NCBI GenBank assembly: GCA_965229445.1
Contig: OZ245876.1
Span: 1,922,001 to 1,986,000 of the forward strand
DNA from: Owenweeksia sp965229445
Lineage (GTDB): Bacteria; Bacteroidota; Bacteroidia; Flavobacteriales; Schleiferiaceae
Direction: 5' to 3'
DNA: 64,000 bases
The translations under genes and the position numbers were made by a program. Shown in pieces: positions 1-9,764 of the stretch (positions are counted from its first letter, which is position 1; each line of letters begins with the position of its first letter). A model generated the notes under the pieces. The model was given only the letters and a program-made list of their open reading frames with translations. It had not been told where the DNA came from and made no database searches.

Positions 1-251
1 TTCTCTAAAACAACCGCATGCTTTACATAGTGCGCAAAAATTTCCTTTTGCTTTGTTGAGTTAAAACTACTGGCATGCGTGAGGTCCAACCAAAAGGGAT
101 AACCTGGTATCAGGCCTTCACTGAAAACCACCAGGTCGCATTGCTCCTCTCCTGCCTTCTTAACATAACTCTCAACTTTAGTGAGTGTAGCCGCTTTATT
201 AAACCAGATCGGTGAGATCTGCGCCATGGCAATTTTTAGCTTTCGCGACAT
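1..251 (-). CDS. Nitrilase-family carbon-nitrogen hydrolase, N-terminal part
   Basis: The gene starts at the ATG at 251-249 and runs off the left edge of the window, leaving 83 residues. The N-terminus (KIAMAQISPIWFN) is the first beta strand of the CN-hydrolase fold. The block LVVFSEGLIPGYPFW holds the Glu of the Glu-Lys-Cys catalytic triad and resembles the FPEAFIPGYP region of true nitrilases. Members hydrolyse nitriles or amides in the cytoplasm. The Lys and Cys of the triad lie outside the window, so the subfamily is not settled. It is not obviously in an operon with the next minus-strand gene, whose stop lies 189 bases upstream. Confidence 0.8.
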   Translation of the reverse strand, partial: MSRKLKIAMAQISPIWFNKAATLTKVESYVKKAGEEQCDLVVFSEGLIPGYPFWLDLTHASSFNSTKQKEIFAHYVKHAVVLE

Positions 252-439
252 AGTTGCTGGAAATTGGGATTCATTGGAGAGACAGCTCTTTGTGTTATGG
301 TATGATCACTAATTGGTGCGTTATTGCTTATAAAGACTTTTAATATGTTCATTGGCAATCATTCCTATTCCAATTTATACTAACACTTTAAGTATTCCTG
401 TTAATATCATTAATTTTAAATATTTTAGCATATTATGGC

Positions 440-1504
440 CTAACTTTTAACTTCGCTGATTAATCTCCGGGCTGTGGTCTCTAAATCTATTTCTGCCCGG
501 TAATAGGCCAGCAATATTTCTTTGAATTTATCCTGATTATAATAATTGATAAAGACCTCTTTTTGAGGCATGATCAACTGATGATCGATTCCAATATTCT
601 TCAGGGCATAATAGGTAGCCAAGCCACTCAGATAAAACATACTGGCGTGCCATAACTGCCGGGGATAATCCTTCTCCATTTTTTGAGAAGCATGGTATAG
701 CGCTACTCTGAAGGGCGATTTTATGCCAAAAAGCAGATGAGAGCTTTCATGAAATACAAATTCTACAAATAAAGTAGAATGCATGAACGGATCAATCGTA
801 GAAACTACAATATTATCATCGGCTGGGGAATACGCGCCTGCCCAATTACCATAAGTACTAATATCCACCCGCACCACGCCGTTCCACTCAGCACCGGAAA
901 GCTGGGTCATTCTGGAAATTACTGATCCCTCCGTGCTGTCAATAATGTCCAAATAACTATTCAGTAAGCTTTTATTGAGTTCATCATGGCGCTGCCAAAA
1001 ATGTTGGCTATAAAGATCTTTTCCCGCGTTGAGAATCCCGGTAAATGAAGCACCAAAAGTCGTATCCGTAACCACCCTGGCCGGTGGTTGAAATTGTAGC
1101 CAATGCAACAGGTTTCCGGATCTAATTAATGGTCTTTCCACTACTTCCGTTCGATAGAACTCTATAATTTGCTTATAAAGCGCCTTATCCTCCACGGTAA
1201 GTGCTTCAATAATTTCAGCATCACGCGCATTCACATAACCCAGGTCATCTTCCTGCAATTTTGCCAGTTGTTGACGCGATGCATGCTCATAAAAGAAATG
1301 ATGGAAATTAAGCCAGTAATTGCTGTGAAAACGGAGATAGTCCGTGTTACCAATTAGATCTTCTACCGCGTGATTTTGAGCGGTGCCTAGCTCTACAGAT
1401 AAGGCGATTAATGCCAGGGTAATGCTCGATATGAATTTTAAGTTGATTGGCTTGTGGAACAAAATGCAAGAAGTATTTGTGGATGGAAAGATAAATGCTT
1501 TCAT
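440..1504 (-). CDS. Secreted protein with HExxH zinc-protease motif
   Basis: This is a 354-residue protein of unknown family. A hydrophobic stretch at about residues 22-42, ending near LGTAQ, looks like a signal peptide behind an unusually long N-terminal extension, so the true start may differ although no other Met is available nearby. At about residues 251-257 is FHESSHLLF, an HExxH motif typical of zinc metallopeptidases, with the two His as metal ligands and the Glu as catalytic base. The third metal ligand could not be placed. I infer a periplasmic or surface peptidase-like protein. The gene stands alone. Confidence 0.6.
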   Translation of the reverse strand: MKAFIFPSTNTSCILFHKPINLKFISSITLALIALSVELGTAQNHAVEDLIGNTDYLRFHSNYWLNFHHFFYEHASRQQLAKLQEDDLGYVNARDAEIIEALTVEDKALYKQIIEFYRTEVVERPLIRSGNLLHWLQFQPPARVVTDTTFGASFTGILNAGKDLYSQHFWQRHDELNKSLLNSYLDIIDSTEGSVISRMTQLSGAEWNGVVRVDISTYGNWAGAYSPADDNIVVSTIDPFMHSTLFVEFVFHESSHLLFGIKSPFRVALYHASQKMEKDYPRQLWHASMFYLSGLATYYALKNIGIDHQLIMPQKEVFINYYNQDKFKEILLAYYRAEIDLETTARRLISEVKS

Positions 1505-1769
1505 ACAAATATGGCTTGAATTAAATAGAGCCCATGCTTACAACCAGGATCTGATTTGCCAAACTCACCCAGAGTAAAATTAACATCCAGCTAGGATTGT
1601 AAGCAGATTACTAAGGCACCAGCTGATCGCTTAAGTTGTTCATCAACCATACTTAAATGCCGCAAAAAGTTAGATTAGCAAAGATATAGGCCTGAGGTAT
1701 ATTTGTTCAGGAACTTACTTATATGCGCTTTGCCTTTTGGGAGCTACTGCGCCATTACTTCAAGTCAAC

Positions 1770-2537
1770 ATGGTAAAAAATCACTGTAAAAATTGTAGTC
1801 AATACTTTGAGGGAAATTATTGTTCTAATTGTGGCCAAATAGCTTCAGCTAATAAACCATTAAGGTTAAAGGAAGTACTCAATGATTTCTTTGACAATAC
1901 CTTTAATCTACACAAAGGCTTTTTCTTTACTTTCTGGAATCTCTTGATTAGACCCGGTGAAGTAGCACGGTCCTATCTTCAAGGCACCCGAAAAAGACAC
2001 ACCAATCCAACCCGTTATTTGGTAATTGCCTTGGCCTTGCACGAGTTCTTACAGTTTTGGGCCAATACTAATGAGGCCATAAGCTCTGATGATTTTCAAG
2101 GATTTATTTTTCTTCCCGAGGCGTTAAATACCAGCATGTCTTTATGGGATTTAAGACTAATTACCGACTGGACCCTGATGGGAAACCTACTGGAAGCACT
2201 GATTTTTCCAATAGGATTCTATTGGCTATTTAGGAAATTGAAATACAATTATTCAGAACTATTGGCGGTTGGTTTCTACTTAGTATCCAATTCCATTTTT
2301 ATAACCGCATTCTTTGTTGGCATACCCAAGGCTACCACCGGTTTTTACGCACCCGTAACATTGGTGGTTAGTGCTATCCTCTTATACTACATCTATGCCT
2401 CCATGAGCTTTTTTAGAGAAATTCGATTCTTAAAAAGAATCATCTTTACCATAATAGCACTGGTCATATTTTTCTTAATCCGATTCATGATTATTCCCTT
2501 TTTGCTGGCCTTGTTTTTTCCGCTGCATATTACTTAG
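1770..2537 (+). CDS. DUF3667 membrane protein with N-terminal zinc ribbon
   Basis: Starting at the ATG at 1770, the protein begins with a zinc ribbon of two CxxC pairs (CKNC and CSNC, about 14 residues apart). Next comes the DUF3667 core, with the conserved pattern of Lys-Gly-Phe, RPGEVARSYLQGTRKR and a Pro-Thr-Arg-Tyr segment. The C-terminal half has about four hydrophobic membrane segments. A TTG 33 bases upstream would extend it by 11 residues, but the ribbon begins right after the ATG, so the shorter form is preferred. The family is common in Bacteroidota and its function is not known. Confidence 0.8.
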   Translation: MVKNHCKNCSQYFEGNYCSNCGQIASANKPLRLKEVLNDFFDNTFNLHKGFFFTFWNLLIRPGEVARSYLQGTRKRHTNPTRYLVIALALHEFLQFWANTNEAISSDDFQGFIFLPEALNTSMSLWDLRLITDWTLMGNLLEALIFPIGFYWLFRKLKYNYSELLAVGFYLVSNSIFITAFFVGIPKATTGFYAPVTLVVSAILLYYIYASMSFFREIRFLKRIIFTIIALVIFFLIRFMIIPFLLALFFPLHIT

Positions 2538-2762
2538 AAGATAAATTGAGTTGCCCTGATTTATAAGGCCTAACGGGTATTGCCTGTGCGAGGATCACAA
2601 TGATATGATGTAATTCATAATGTGTTTCTAAGCTGCCATCACATTAATGAATGAGAAATTCAAGCAAAGATTAGCCAGAATGCGCTATGTGAAATTCGCC
2701 TAACTTCGTTCATCACTTAGAAAAGATGTCAAAGCTGAATAGCCAGCACCGTCGCTAGCCAT

Positions 2763-3089
2763 ATGATTGCAAATACACCGAAACCGCCATACTACGCCGT
2801 GATTTTTACATCGGTAAGAACCGAAGTGGATGAGCTTTATGAGGAAGTAGCAGACAGATTGGTGGAGTTGGCAAAGCTTCAAGACGGCTTTTTGGGCATT
2901 GAATTCGCCAGAGATGAACTCGGAATTACGGTTTCGTATTGGCGAGATCTGGAAGCGATCAGAAAATGGAAAGTTAATGCCGACCATACCTTAGCAAGAG
3001 AGAAAGGACGCCAGGACTGGTATAAGGCCTTTAAAACCAGAATTGCCAGAGTGGAGAGAGATTATGAGTTTAGTAGAGTACCGCATTGA
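2763..3089 (+). CDS. Antibiotic biosynthesis monooxygenase (ABM) domain protein
   Basis: This 108-residue protein is one ABM-type ferredoxin-like fold. The opening block (TPKPPYYAVIFTSVRT), the central FLGIEFARDELGITVSYW and the final WYKAFKTRIARVER match the YqjZ-like group of small dimeric enzymes or binding proteins. It has no signal peptide, so it is cytoplasmic. Family members include monooxygenases and heme-degrading enzymes, but nothing here identifies the substrate. The length is normal and the gene appears monocistronic. Confidence 0.8.
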   Translation: MIANTPKPPYYAVIFTSVRTEVDELYEEVADRLVELAKLQDGFLGIEFARDELGITVSYWRDLEAIRKWKVNADHTLAREKGRQDWYKAFKTRIARVERDYEFSRVPH

Positions 3090-3158
3090 TTGTTTATTGC
3101 AGGCAATGACATCTTCCCTGTTACCGTTTAATTAGTTAGCACTTAATCTTACCCAGCA

Positions 3159-3794
3159 TTGAAAGTCCTGCCCTCTTTATTCGCAATGCTCATCAGCACT
3201 TGGGCCATCTATGCACAAAGCAGCCCTTCCCTATGTTGCAAAGACCCTTACAAAATAGCCGCTGATCAATCTTTTAAAACCTATCACTCGGATACGCTTG
3301 TGAAGTTCAGGGATGAGCAGGCAATCTACGCAAGTTATATACTTTACAAAGCTAGAAAGGATACTACGATGATGATAAATGGAGCCGCTTATGATCTGCA
3401 GGCGGATAGTGTCACCGAAACATTGAAAACGGCTTATGAATTCATTCAAATCCCGGTTATTCCACCGGTTATGGACACTATTCGCGATCCGGATAATCCC
3501 AAAATAATTTTGGCAATGGATACTATGAAGAGTGTGGGCTGGGATTATGCCAGGATAGTGAAACTGAGTCCCCAATCTTTTTTCAAAACCATTGAAACGG
3601 TAAAACAGCAGGCTAAAGCACAAAACTTGAGCATAAAGGATATAGAGGTCCTATTGTTTAATGCTCCTTATCTCCATCCTAAAATTGAAAGCCTGAAAAA
3701 AAAGAGCCTTAAACAAGTCAAACACGCGCGATTGAACTTCCACTTAGAAAAGAATGGCTATTCTCTGAGTTATCCGGTCATTTTTGTGAAATGA
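3159..3794 (+). CDS. Secreted protein of unknown function
   Basis: The protein has 211 residues and starts at a TTG at 3159; the first in-frame ATG (3186) would cut into the hydrophobic core of the signal peptide. Residues 1-19 (ending AIYAQ) look like a cleavable signal. The mature part is soluble, rich in Lys and Asp, and has one Cys-Cys pair just after the signal (SLCCKDPY). I recognise no family. It is likely periplasmic or secreted. It stands between two unrelated genes with no shared operon. Confidence 0.55.
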   Translation: MKVLPSLFAMLISTWAIYAQSSPSLCCKDPYKIAADQSFKTYHSDTLVKFRDEQAIYASYILYKARKDTTMMINGAAYDLQADSVTETLKTAYEFIQIPVIPPVMDTIRDPDNPKIILAMDTMKSVGWDYARIVKLSPQSFFKTIETVKQQAKAQNLSIKDIEVLLFNAPYLHPKIESLKKKSLKQVKHARLNFHLEKNGYSLSYPVIFVK

Positions 3795-4042
3795 AAAATC
3801 GGCTGGGCTAATCTATATACTCCTAATATGGGATTAGAAGTGGAGGTTCCATTCCGCACCCATTGCCATAGCTCATTTAAACTAATCATTATCCGACTTC
3901 TGAGTGGTATAAAGTCATATCCAACCTCAAGATTGCCTTCAGCTGTGATGTACCGGAGCAAAGCCCTAAAAAGTATCGTACCCTATTGTGCTATGCCTCA
4001 ACTATTCGATATTGCGCTATCTTAGATTCCAGTCAATCTGCT

Positions 4043-5080
4043 ATGAACCGAATTTTTAGAAACGCACGCATGTCATCACTTGGGACAAATCGCATAGGAA
4101 GATACCTCTTGTATGCCATTGGAGAAATCATTTTGGTCATCGTTGGCATTCTGATTGCCTTGCAGATTAACAACCGCAACGAACAAATCAAGAATGAGCT
4201 AAAAATTCAGACTATCCTCCAGGAAGTACAGCGCAATCTTGAGACAGATTTCAATGACCTCGATAGAATCATTGAAGTTTATGAATTAAAGGACTCTTTG
4301 ATAGATATGGTGCTCACCGATACACTTTCTGAAGAAGACTATCGTCGCAACCCCGGTATGATCATGTTGATGACCACTTATCTAAATTTTGCATGTAAAG
4401 ACAATGCCTACAAAAATCTAATGCGCTACAGCGATTTTATTCCCAATGATTACAACCACCTTATTCCTCAATTGGATGAAGTCTATTTTGAGAACAACAG
4501 CACCATTAAAGAGATGCAAAAACAATTAGGAGACCTGGTAAATGAAACGCTCAGAAAATGGAGTAAGGAATACACCTGGTACCTCGACCTTAATCAAGGA
4601 AGATACAACCCCAGTTTTGTTGAGTTCTTCCTATCGGATCCATTTTACAAGAACGATCTCGTGACCTATCAAATTTATGCATCAGACAATCTCCTGCGTC
4701 TGTATAAAAGGCACCAATTGCTATCCGTGCAGGCCTACCGCTCAATACACAAACTAATAGAATCTGAAGATTCAATTCCCCAAAGCATGGCTGAATATTT
4801 CATAGAATTGGATCCTAAACAACAGCTAAAATTTACCGGTAAATTCCGTTCTCCACAAGGAATAGACATTCAGATTTTTGAAGAAGAAGGGGAGTTAATG
4901 GGTCAGGTGATTGGACAAAATTCACTCAATCTTTACGCTAAATCTGACAGTGTGCTCTTTAATCCTATCATAGGCATTAAGCTGGTTTTTACCAGGAATA
5001 CGAATGGTACGGCAGGCTTTAAATTCTATCAAAATAAGCAAGAACTGTTCTTTGAGCGCCAAAAAGAATTGGCGGATTGA
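4043..5080 (+). CDS. DUF6090 family single-pass membrane protein
   Basis: The 345-residue protein starts at the ATG at 4043; an upstream in-frame extension to 3986 is unlikely because the family begins just before the Gly-Thr-Asn-Arg stretch. Residues about 17-42 carry the hallmark block RYLLYAIGEIILVIVGILIA followed by QINNRNE, a single membrane helix next to a charged coiled coil. The large C-terminal domain is mostly helical. This family is abundant in Flavobacteriia and has no known function. The gene is alone. Confidence 0.8.
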   Translation: MNRIFRNARMSSLGTNRIGRYLLYAIGEIILVIVGILIALQINNRNEQIKNELKIQTILQEVQRNLETDFNDLDRIIEVYELKDSLIDMVLTDTLSEEDYRRNPGMIMLMTTYLNFACKDNAYKNLMRYSDFIPNDYNHLIPQLDEVYFENNSTIKEMQKQLGDLVNETLRKWSKEYTWYLDLNQGRYNPSFVEFFLSDPFYKNDLVTYQIYASDNLLRLYKRHQLLSVQAYRSIHKLIESEDSIPQSMAEYFIELDPKQQLKFTGKFRSPQGIDIQIFEEEGELMGQVIGQNSLNLYAKSDSVLFNPIIGIKLVFTRNTNGTAGFKFYQNKQELFFERQKELAD

Positions 5081-5148
5081 TAGGAACTAAGTTACCCGTC
5101 AGAACCATTTAGCTTCATCAAATGCTTGGCGATCACACAGAGCCAGGC

Positions 5149-6210
5149 TTACATCTGAGTATCATAAATGACCGGGAACTGTGCGGGAATTTCATCTTTG
5201 GATTCACCCAGGTTTTGCCTCAAATCGATCTCAATGCCGCGTGCAATGGTAGAAATAGGCACGTCGTTCGCCGAACCCTCAAATGGATTTTCTCCGGTGC
5301 GACCAATTCTTTCCATAGTATGAAAAACCCAGGCTACGGCTACATAAAATGGCACAGAAAGCCAAATGAATACATTCCCTATCGCGGGTAAGGTCTTGGC
5401 TATATCAGTTGATATTTCTGCAAACTGAGGCACCAATGCCAGGGGCAATAGCATGACGAATATCCACATAAAATAGTGGTTCAAGGTGGCAAAATGGCGC
5501 GGGTAAGGGAAGTTTTTGATCCGTTCCGATTTACCTTGTAGGGTGAACAATTCCTGTACCACCGCTTCCAATTCCAAGAACGAAAACTCCCAGATAAATC
5601 CCTTCTCCTTTAACTGTCGCAAATGATGGGATTGCAAGTACAATAAGGCAGTCTGCTTATTGTCTTTGGTTAAGACATAGTCCATATCTTCCTGAGAAAG
5701 ATAATCATCAAGATCTGTTTTAAGATCAGACTTCAACTCCGGTGGACTAATCATCTTGCTCCACTCTCGGTTCGACTTTTCAGTCATTACGGTTTCCCAT
5801 GGCTTAGGCACACGCATGGCATGCCTCAAAGCGGTCATCCAGGCTATATGACGATAGGTTAATTGCTTTATTTCGCTCTGGAGTACAGACTGAGGCAAGG
5901 CATTGTCTGCGTGCTCATTAGTTACCATATCCTGAACATACATTCCAAATGTTCTGGACGTATTTACAATTCCACCCCAGATTTTTCGAGCTTCCCAAAT
6001 ACGTCCATAGGCCGAGTTATTCTGAAAACCAATCACAAAGGCTACTGCAGTGCCAATAAGGGCTAATGGCGTCCAGGGAATCTTAAGCCAGAAGAGGTCC
6101 AGAAAAACATAGGCAAGGACAATCAAAATGATATATACGGTAAATTTCAGTGACTCAAAACGCGTCCACATGGCCATATCTCTGGCGCGAAATACTTTGC
6201 GAGTGTACAT
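5149..6210 (-). CDS. Bestrophin-family chloride channel-like protein
   Basis: This 353-residue membrane protein belongs to the bestrophin/UPF0187 family, pentameric anion channels of the inner membrane. The N-terminal helices include ALIGTAVAFVIGFQNNSAYG followed by RIWEARKIWGGIVNTSR, a well-conserved bestrophin block. Two more hydrophobic helices lie at about residues 240-290 (YFMWIFVMLLPLALVP and IWLSVPFYVAVAWVF), followed by GENPFEGSANDVP, the conserved acidic region near the C-terminus. The length is normal. Transcription runs leftward and the upstream flank is a 119-bp tandem repeat. Confidence 0.9.
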   Translation of the reverse strand: MYTRKVFRARDMAMWTRFESLKFTVYIILIVLAYVFLDLFWLKIPWTPLALIGTAVAFVIGFQNNSAYGRIWEARKIWGGIVNTSRTFGMYVQDMVTNEHADNALPQSVLQSEIKQLTYRHIAWMTALRHAMRVPKPWETVMTEKSNREWSKMISPPELKSDLKTDLDDYLSQEDMDYVLTKDNKQTALLYLQSHHLRQLKEKGFIWEFSFLELEAVVQELFTLQGKSERIKNFPYPRHFATLNHYFMWIFVMLLPLALVPQFAEISTDIAKTLPAIGNVFIWLSVPFYVAVAWVFHTMERIGRTGENPFEGSANDVPISTIARGIEIDLRQNLGESKDEIPAQFPVIYDTQM

Positions 6211-6280
6211 GGTAGTTTATGGTGTTGTGTTATACAGGATACTACGAAATAACTACTTATTCCTCAACTATTCCCTTTTC

Positions 6281-6675
6281 CTTGGCTTCGATACGTCCGC
6301 CTGAGGTGGACACTCCCTCCTGCGGAGGACAGGCAGCCTGACATTGGGTCTTTCTATAGCTTTACTATTACCCCCGCAACTATTCCTTATTCCCTGTTCC
6401 TTGGCTTCGATACGTCCGCCTAAGGCGGACACTCCCTCCTGCGGAGGACAGGCAGCCTGACATTGGGTCTTTCTATAGCTTTACTATTACCCCCGCAACT
6501 ATTCCTTATTCCCTGTTCCTTGGCTTCGATACGTCCGCCTAAGGCGGACACTCCCTCCTGCGGAGGACAGGCAGCCTGACATTGGGTCTTTCTATAGCTT
6601 TACTATTACCTCCGCAACTATTCCTTATTCCCTGTTCCTTGGCTTCGATACGTCCGCCTGAGGAGGACAGGCAGC
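6281..6675. repeat. 119-bp tandem repeat, three full copies and a truncated fourth
   Basis: The sequence CTTGGCTTCGATACGTCCGC recurs at 6281, 6400, 6519 and 6638, an exact period of 119 bases. Each full unit contains a short inverted repeat, in two copies a perfect GTCCGCC-taa-GGCGGAC, and a CCTCC-tgc-GGAGG arm, so it can fold into hairpins. The units are almost identical. The fourth is cut after the GTCCGCC arm and lacks the rest. The block lies between the starts of bestrophin (leftward) and the end of hflC. Related sequence occurs at 29.41-29.56 kb. Confidence 0.9.
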
Positions 6676-6702
6676 TATTGGTTTTTCACCCCTAAATATT
6701 CA

Positions 6703-7644
6703 CTAGTTCGATTCCTTCAGGTACTTGTACAATTCCGAATCAGTAGATAAAATTATAGAGGTTTCCTGATCAAAAGTTCTGCGGAATGTTTCCATAGACT
6801 TTAAGAAGCTGTACAATTCGCGGGCACTGGCGGACTTGTCGTAAGCATCCGCGTAAATTGCTGCTGCTTCTGCGTCAGCCTTACCTTTAATTTCCTCCGC
6901 TTTTCTAAAGGCTTCTGATTGAATCACCTTTAAATCGCGTTCCTTTTCACCGTTAATACGCGACGCTTCCCCCTGTCCTTCCGATCTGAATTGATCAGCA
7001 ATCCGATACCTTTCGCTTTGCATGCGTTCGTACACCTGTTGTCTCACATCCTCAATGTAGTTTGTCCGTTTAAAACGCACGTCCAGGATGGTAATTCCTA
7101 AATCCTTGGCTCTTTCATTGGCAGAAGCCTGAATCATAGACTGAATCTTTTCCCGTCCTACACTTATATCCGGCAATGAATCGCCTACCACACCTGCATT
7201 TCCTTCGGCTGATTGAGGATCGCGATTTGTACTTCTTACAGCTTCCTCAATATTGTGATTCGCTACAAAATCACGCGTCTCGCCATCCAGAATATCATCT
7301 AAACGCGATTGCGCTCCCCGTTCATTTTTCAATCGCTTAAAGAATTGCAGGGGATCTGTGATTTGCCAGCGCGCATAGGTATCTACAAAAATGTACTTCT
7401 TGTCTTTGGTAGGCACCTGATTAGGATCACCGTCCCATTCCAGGTAGCGTTTATCAAAGAAATTGGCCTTTTGAAGAAAGGGCACCTTAAACTTCACTCC
7501 GGGCGTAGTAACTGCATCGCCTACCGGACGACCAAACTGCGTAACGACCACTTGTTCGTACTCATTGACTATATATACTCCCTGAAATAGACCAAGAAAA
7601 ATGACAAAGCCTATAATCACTAAAAACACTCGCATCATATTCAT
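6703..7644 (-). CDS. hflC: HflC, membrane protease modulator (SPFH/band 7)
   Basis: The 313-residue protein has one N-terminal membrane helix (residues about 5-23) and then a band 7 domain (EYEQVVVTQFGRPVG, then VDTYARWQITDP). The Lys- and Ala-rich C-terminal helix (AEEIKGKADAEAAAIYADAY) is typical of HflC. In other bacteria HflK and HflC form a large cage around the FtsH protease in the inner membrane and modulate degradation of membrane proteins. The start lies 2 bases after the hflK stop, so the two genes form a leftward operon. Confidence 0.92.
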   Translation of the reverse strand: MNMMRVFLVIIGFVIFLGLFQGVYIVNEYEQVVVTQFGRPVGDAVTTPGVKFKVPFLQKANFFDKRYLEWDGDPNQVPTKDKKYIFVDTYARWQITDPLQFFKRLKNERGAQSRLDDILDGETRDFVANHNIEEAVRSTNRDPQSAEGNAGVVGDSLPDISVGREKIQSMIQASANERAKDLGITILDVRFKRTNYIEDVRQQVYERMQSERYRIADQFRSEGQGEASRINGEKERDLKVIQSEAFRKAEEIKGKADAEAAAIYADAYDKSASARELYSFLKSMETFRRTFDQETSIILSTDSELYKYLKESN

Positions 7645-7646
7645 GG

Positions 7647-8618
7647 CTATTGGTTTTTTGATGTTTGGTTTAATTGCATTTGCAGGAGAGGAAGTACATT
7701 CTGACCTTCATCATCCGTAATAATCTTATTGCCTAATTTTGGCATTACCTCCGACATTGTTTCCAGATAAATCCGCTTCTTGGTTACTTCAGGAGCTTTG
7801 ACATATTCCTTGTAGAGATCATTAAATCTAGCGGCTTCACCCTTGGCGATATTGACGCGCTCTGTGGCATAACCTTCCGCTTTACGCAAGGTTTCTTCGG
7901 CCTGACCTCTGGCCTTTGGTATTACTTTATTGTATTCCGACTTGGCTTGATTGATCAGGGTTTCCTTTTCCTGTTCCGCTTCATTAACGGCATTAAAAGC
8001 ATCTTTAACTTCATTGGGTGGATTCACATCCTGTAAGACCACCTGCTCAATGCGCATTCCTAAATTGTACTCATTACAGAGTTCTTGAATTATTTCCTGC
8101 ACCCTGCTTGCAATCTCTGCCCGACCTATTGTGATTACTTCATTCACCGTCCTATCTCCAACCACCTGACGCATAGCTGCCTCCGAGACATCTCGTAAGG
8201 TCACCTCGGGATTTCTAACTTTAAACAAAAATTGGTAAGGATCCTCGATTCTGTATTGCACTACCCATTCCACATCTGCCAGGTTAAGGTCACCCGTAAG
8301 CATAAGCGATTCATCCACATAGGCCGATTTGCTATACTCCGATCTGACCCCGGCTGAGGTAGTTCTGAAGCCAAACTCTTGCTTCTGTTGAGATTCCACC
8401 GGCACCTTGTACACTCGCTCTGCAAAAGGAATTTTCACGTGTAAACCGGGTTCCAGGGTGCGATTGTATTTGCCAAACCTTGTAATTACTCCCACCTCTT
8501 CAGTCTCTACCTGAAAAAAACTGGTGAGTCCAAAAATCAGAACAAGGAATACTAACAATACGGTGCGCCATCTCCCCAGTATATTATTGAGGAAATTCTC
8601 CGCTTCATTTGCCGCCAT
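7647..8618 (-). CDS. hflK: HflK, membrane protease modulator (SPFH/band 7)
   Basis: This 323-residue protein is the first gene of the hflK-hflC pair. It has an N-terminal membrane helix (about residues 17-36), the band 7 core (EEVGVITRFGKYNRTLEPGL, VEWVVQYRIEDP, REVSEAAMR-like block) and the HflK signature of an assembly helix containing VQEIIQELCNEYNLGMRIEQ. It lacks the Gly-rich cytoplasmic head of the E. coli protein, as is usual in Bacteroidota. It is expected to form a hetero-oligomer with HflC around FtsH. Confidence 0.92.
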   Translation of the reverse strand: MAANEAENFLNNILGRWRTVLLVFLVLIFGLTSFFQVETEEVGVITRFGKYNRTLEPGLHVKIPFAERVYKVPVESQQKQEFGFRTTSAGVRSEYSKSAYVDESLMLTGDLNLADVEWVVQYRIEDPYQFLFKVRNPEVTLRDVSEAAMRQVVGDRTVNEVITIGRAEIASRVQEIIQELCNEYNLGMRIEQVVLQDVNPPNEVKDAFNAVNEAEQEKETLINQAKSEYNKVIPKARGQAEETLRKAEGYATERVNIAKGEAARFNDLYKEYVKAPEVTKKRIYLETMSEVMPKLGNKIITDDEGQNVLPLLQMQLNQTSKNQ

Positions 8619-9056
8619 CTATTTCAGTATTTGGTTAAAGATTTAATGTATTTGCTAAGCTAAGGAAGAAGTAAGAGCTAAGACACTGCTTCCCAATAAA
8701 AGAAACGTATTGTTCTTTATAAAGGCCTAATTCGTAAAATCAAGTACTCGCATTTTACTCAGTGCGTTTTCTCAGCTGCATTCGATATCCTTAACAGAAG
8801 AAGTGAGCGCTTGTTCGGAATTTACCTTGAGATAATTCTGAGTTTGAATGCCAACCTTACATGGCCATAAACCTATCAGCATTCTTAAAATGACCGCTGC
8901 GGTGCCACTAACGACAGTGGTATAATGATGATACAAATCATTGTAAATCAAACTAGTCTGAGTTAAGCTTTGTACGATAATTCAAGAATAAAGCTGATTT
9001 TGATCAAATTCATGTTTGTGAGAATATTTCATACCGACAGGCTCTGTACTCTTCGA
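8619..9056. other. Intergenic region without a recognised gene
   Basis: This 438-base stretch lies between hflK (leftward) and the broken P-type ATPase (rightward). I see no conserved ORF, RNA or clear terminator. It should hold the hflK promoter, but no convincing TAnnTTTG box was found on the minus strand. Sequence decay similar to that in the neighbouring pseudogene may extend into it. Confidence 0.4.
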
Positions 9057-9687
9057 ATGAATAAAGCACCCATATAGCACGGACATAGAGACGCTGAAAA
9101 CGCCATGGAAGGTCGATACTGATAGGGATCTCACCACGCCTGAATTCCAGCAGCGATTAATAGATTTTGGCCATAATGTTCTGAAACCTTCTCTGCGCAC
9201 CCCCTGGTATTTGGTTTTGTGGAAGCAACTAAAATCACCCGTGATTTGGGTTTTGTTTGCTGCCCCACTGATATCATTGATGCTGGGAGATTGGCCCGAC
9301 AGCTTGGCCATTGCCGCAATAATTATTATCAATACTGCGATTTATTTTAGTATGAAATGGCAAGCTGCTACCTCCATGGAAGTGCTTAAGAAACTTATCA
9401 AATCTTCTACTCGGGTAAAACGAAATGGTCTTCTTAATGGCATCATGACCGAAGAGTTGGTGCCAGGAGATATTATGCTGGTAGAAGCCGGTAATATTGT
9501 TGCGGCGGAAGGGCGAATAGTAGAATCGCATGAACTGTCCGTAAAAGAATCTACCCTTACGGGGGAGTCTGAGGATGTAAATAAGAAAATAGGTATTCTA
9601 CCAATGGAAACGCTGGTGGCTGACCGGACGAATATGGTTCATAAGGGCACAATTGTCAGTCATGGTGATGCCACCCTATGGGTTTGA
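9057..9687 (+). pseudogene. Truncated and frameshifted P-type cation-transporting ATPase
   Basis: Only the first 205 or so residues of a roughly 900-residue P-type ATPase (calcium or magnesium type) remain. An ATG at 9057 reads MNKAP and then hits a stop; removing one A near 9072 joins it to YSTDIETLKTPW and LTTPEFQQRLIDFGHNVL, the N-terminal cation-ATPase domain. Two membrane helices follow, then the actuator domain with ELVPGDIMLVEAGNIVAAEG and the TGES motif (STLTGESEDVNKK). The frame ends after GTIVSHGDATLWV. The phosphorylation DKTG motif, the nucleotide-binding domain and the transport helices are absent, so the remnant cannot function. Confidence 0.85.
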
Positions 9688-9764
9688 GATTGACGGTACA
9701 TTATAAGCCCTGTTCTGGCCAGCATTTATCGTGTGCGAGCTGATGTCATTCTTACAAATGTGAT

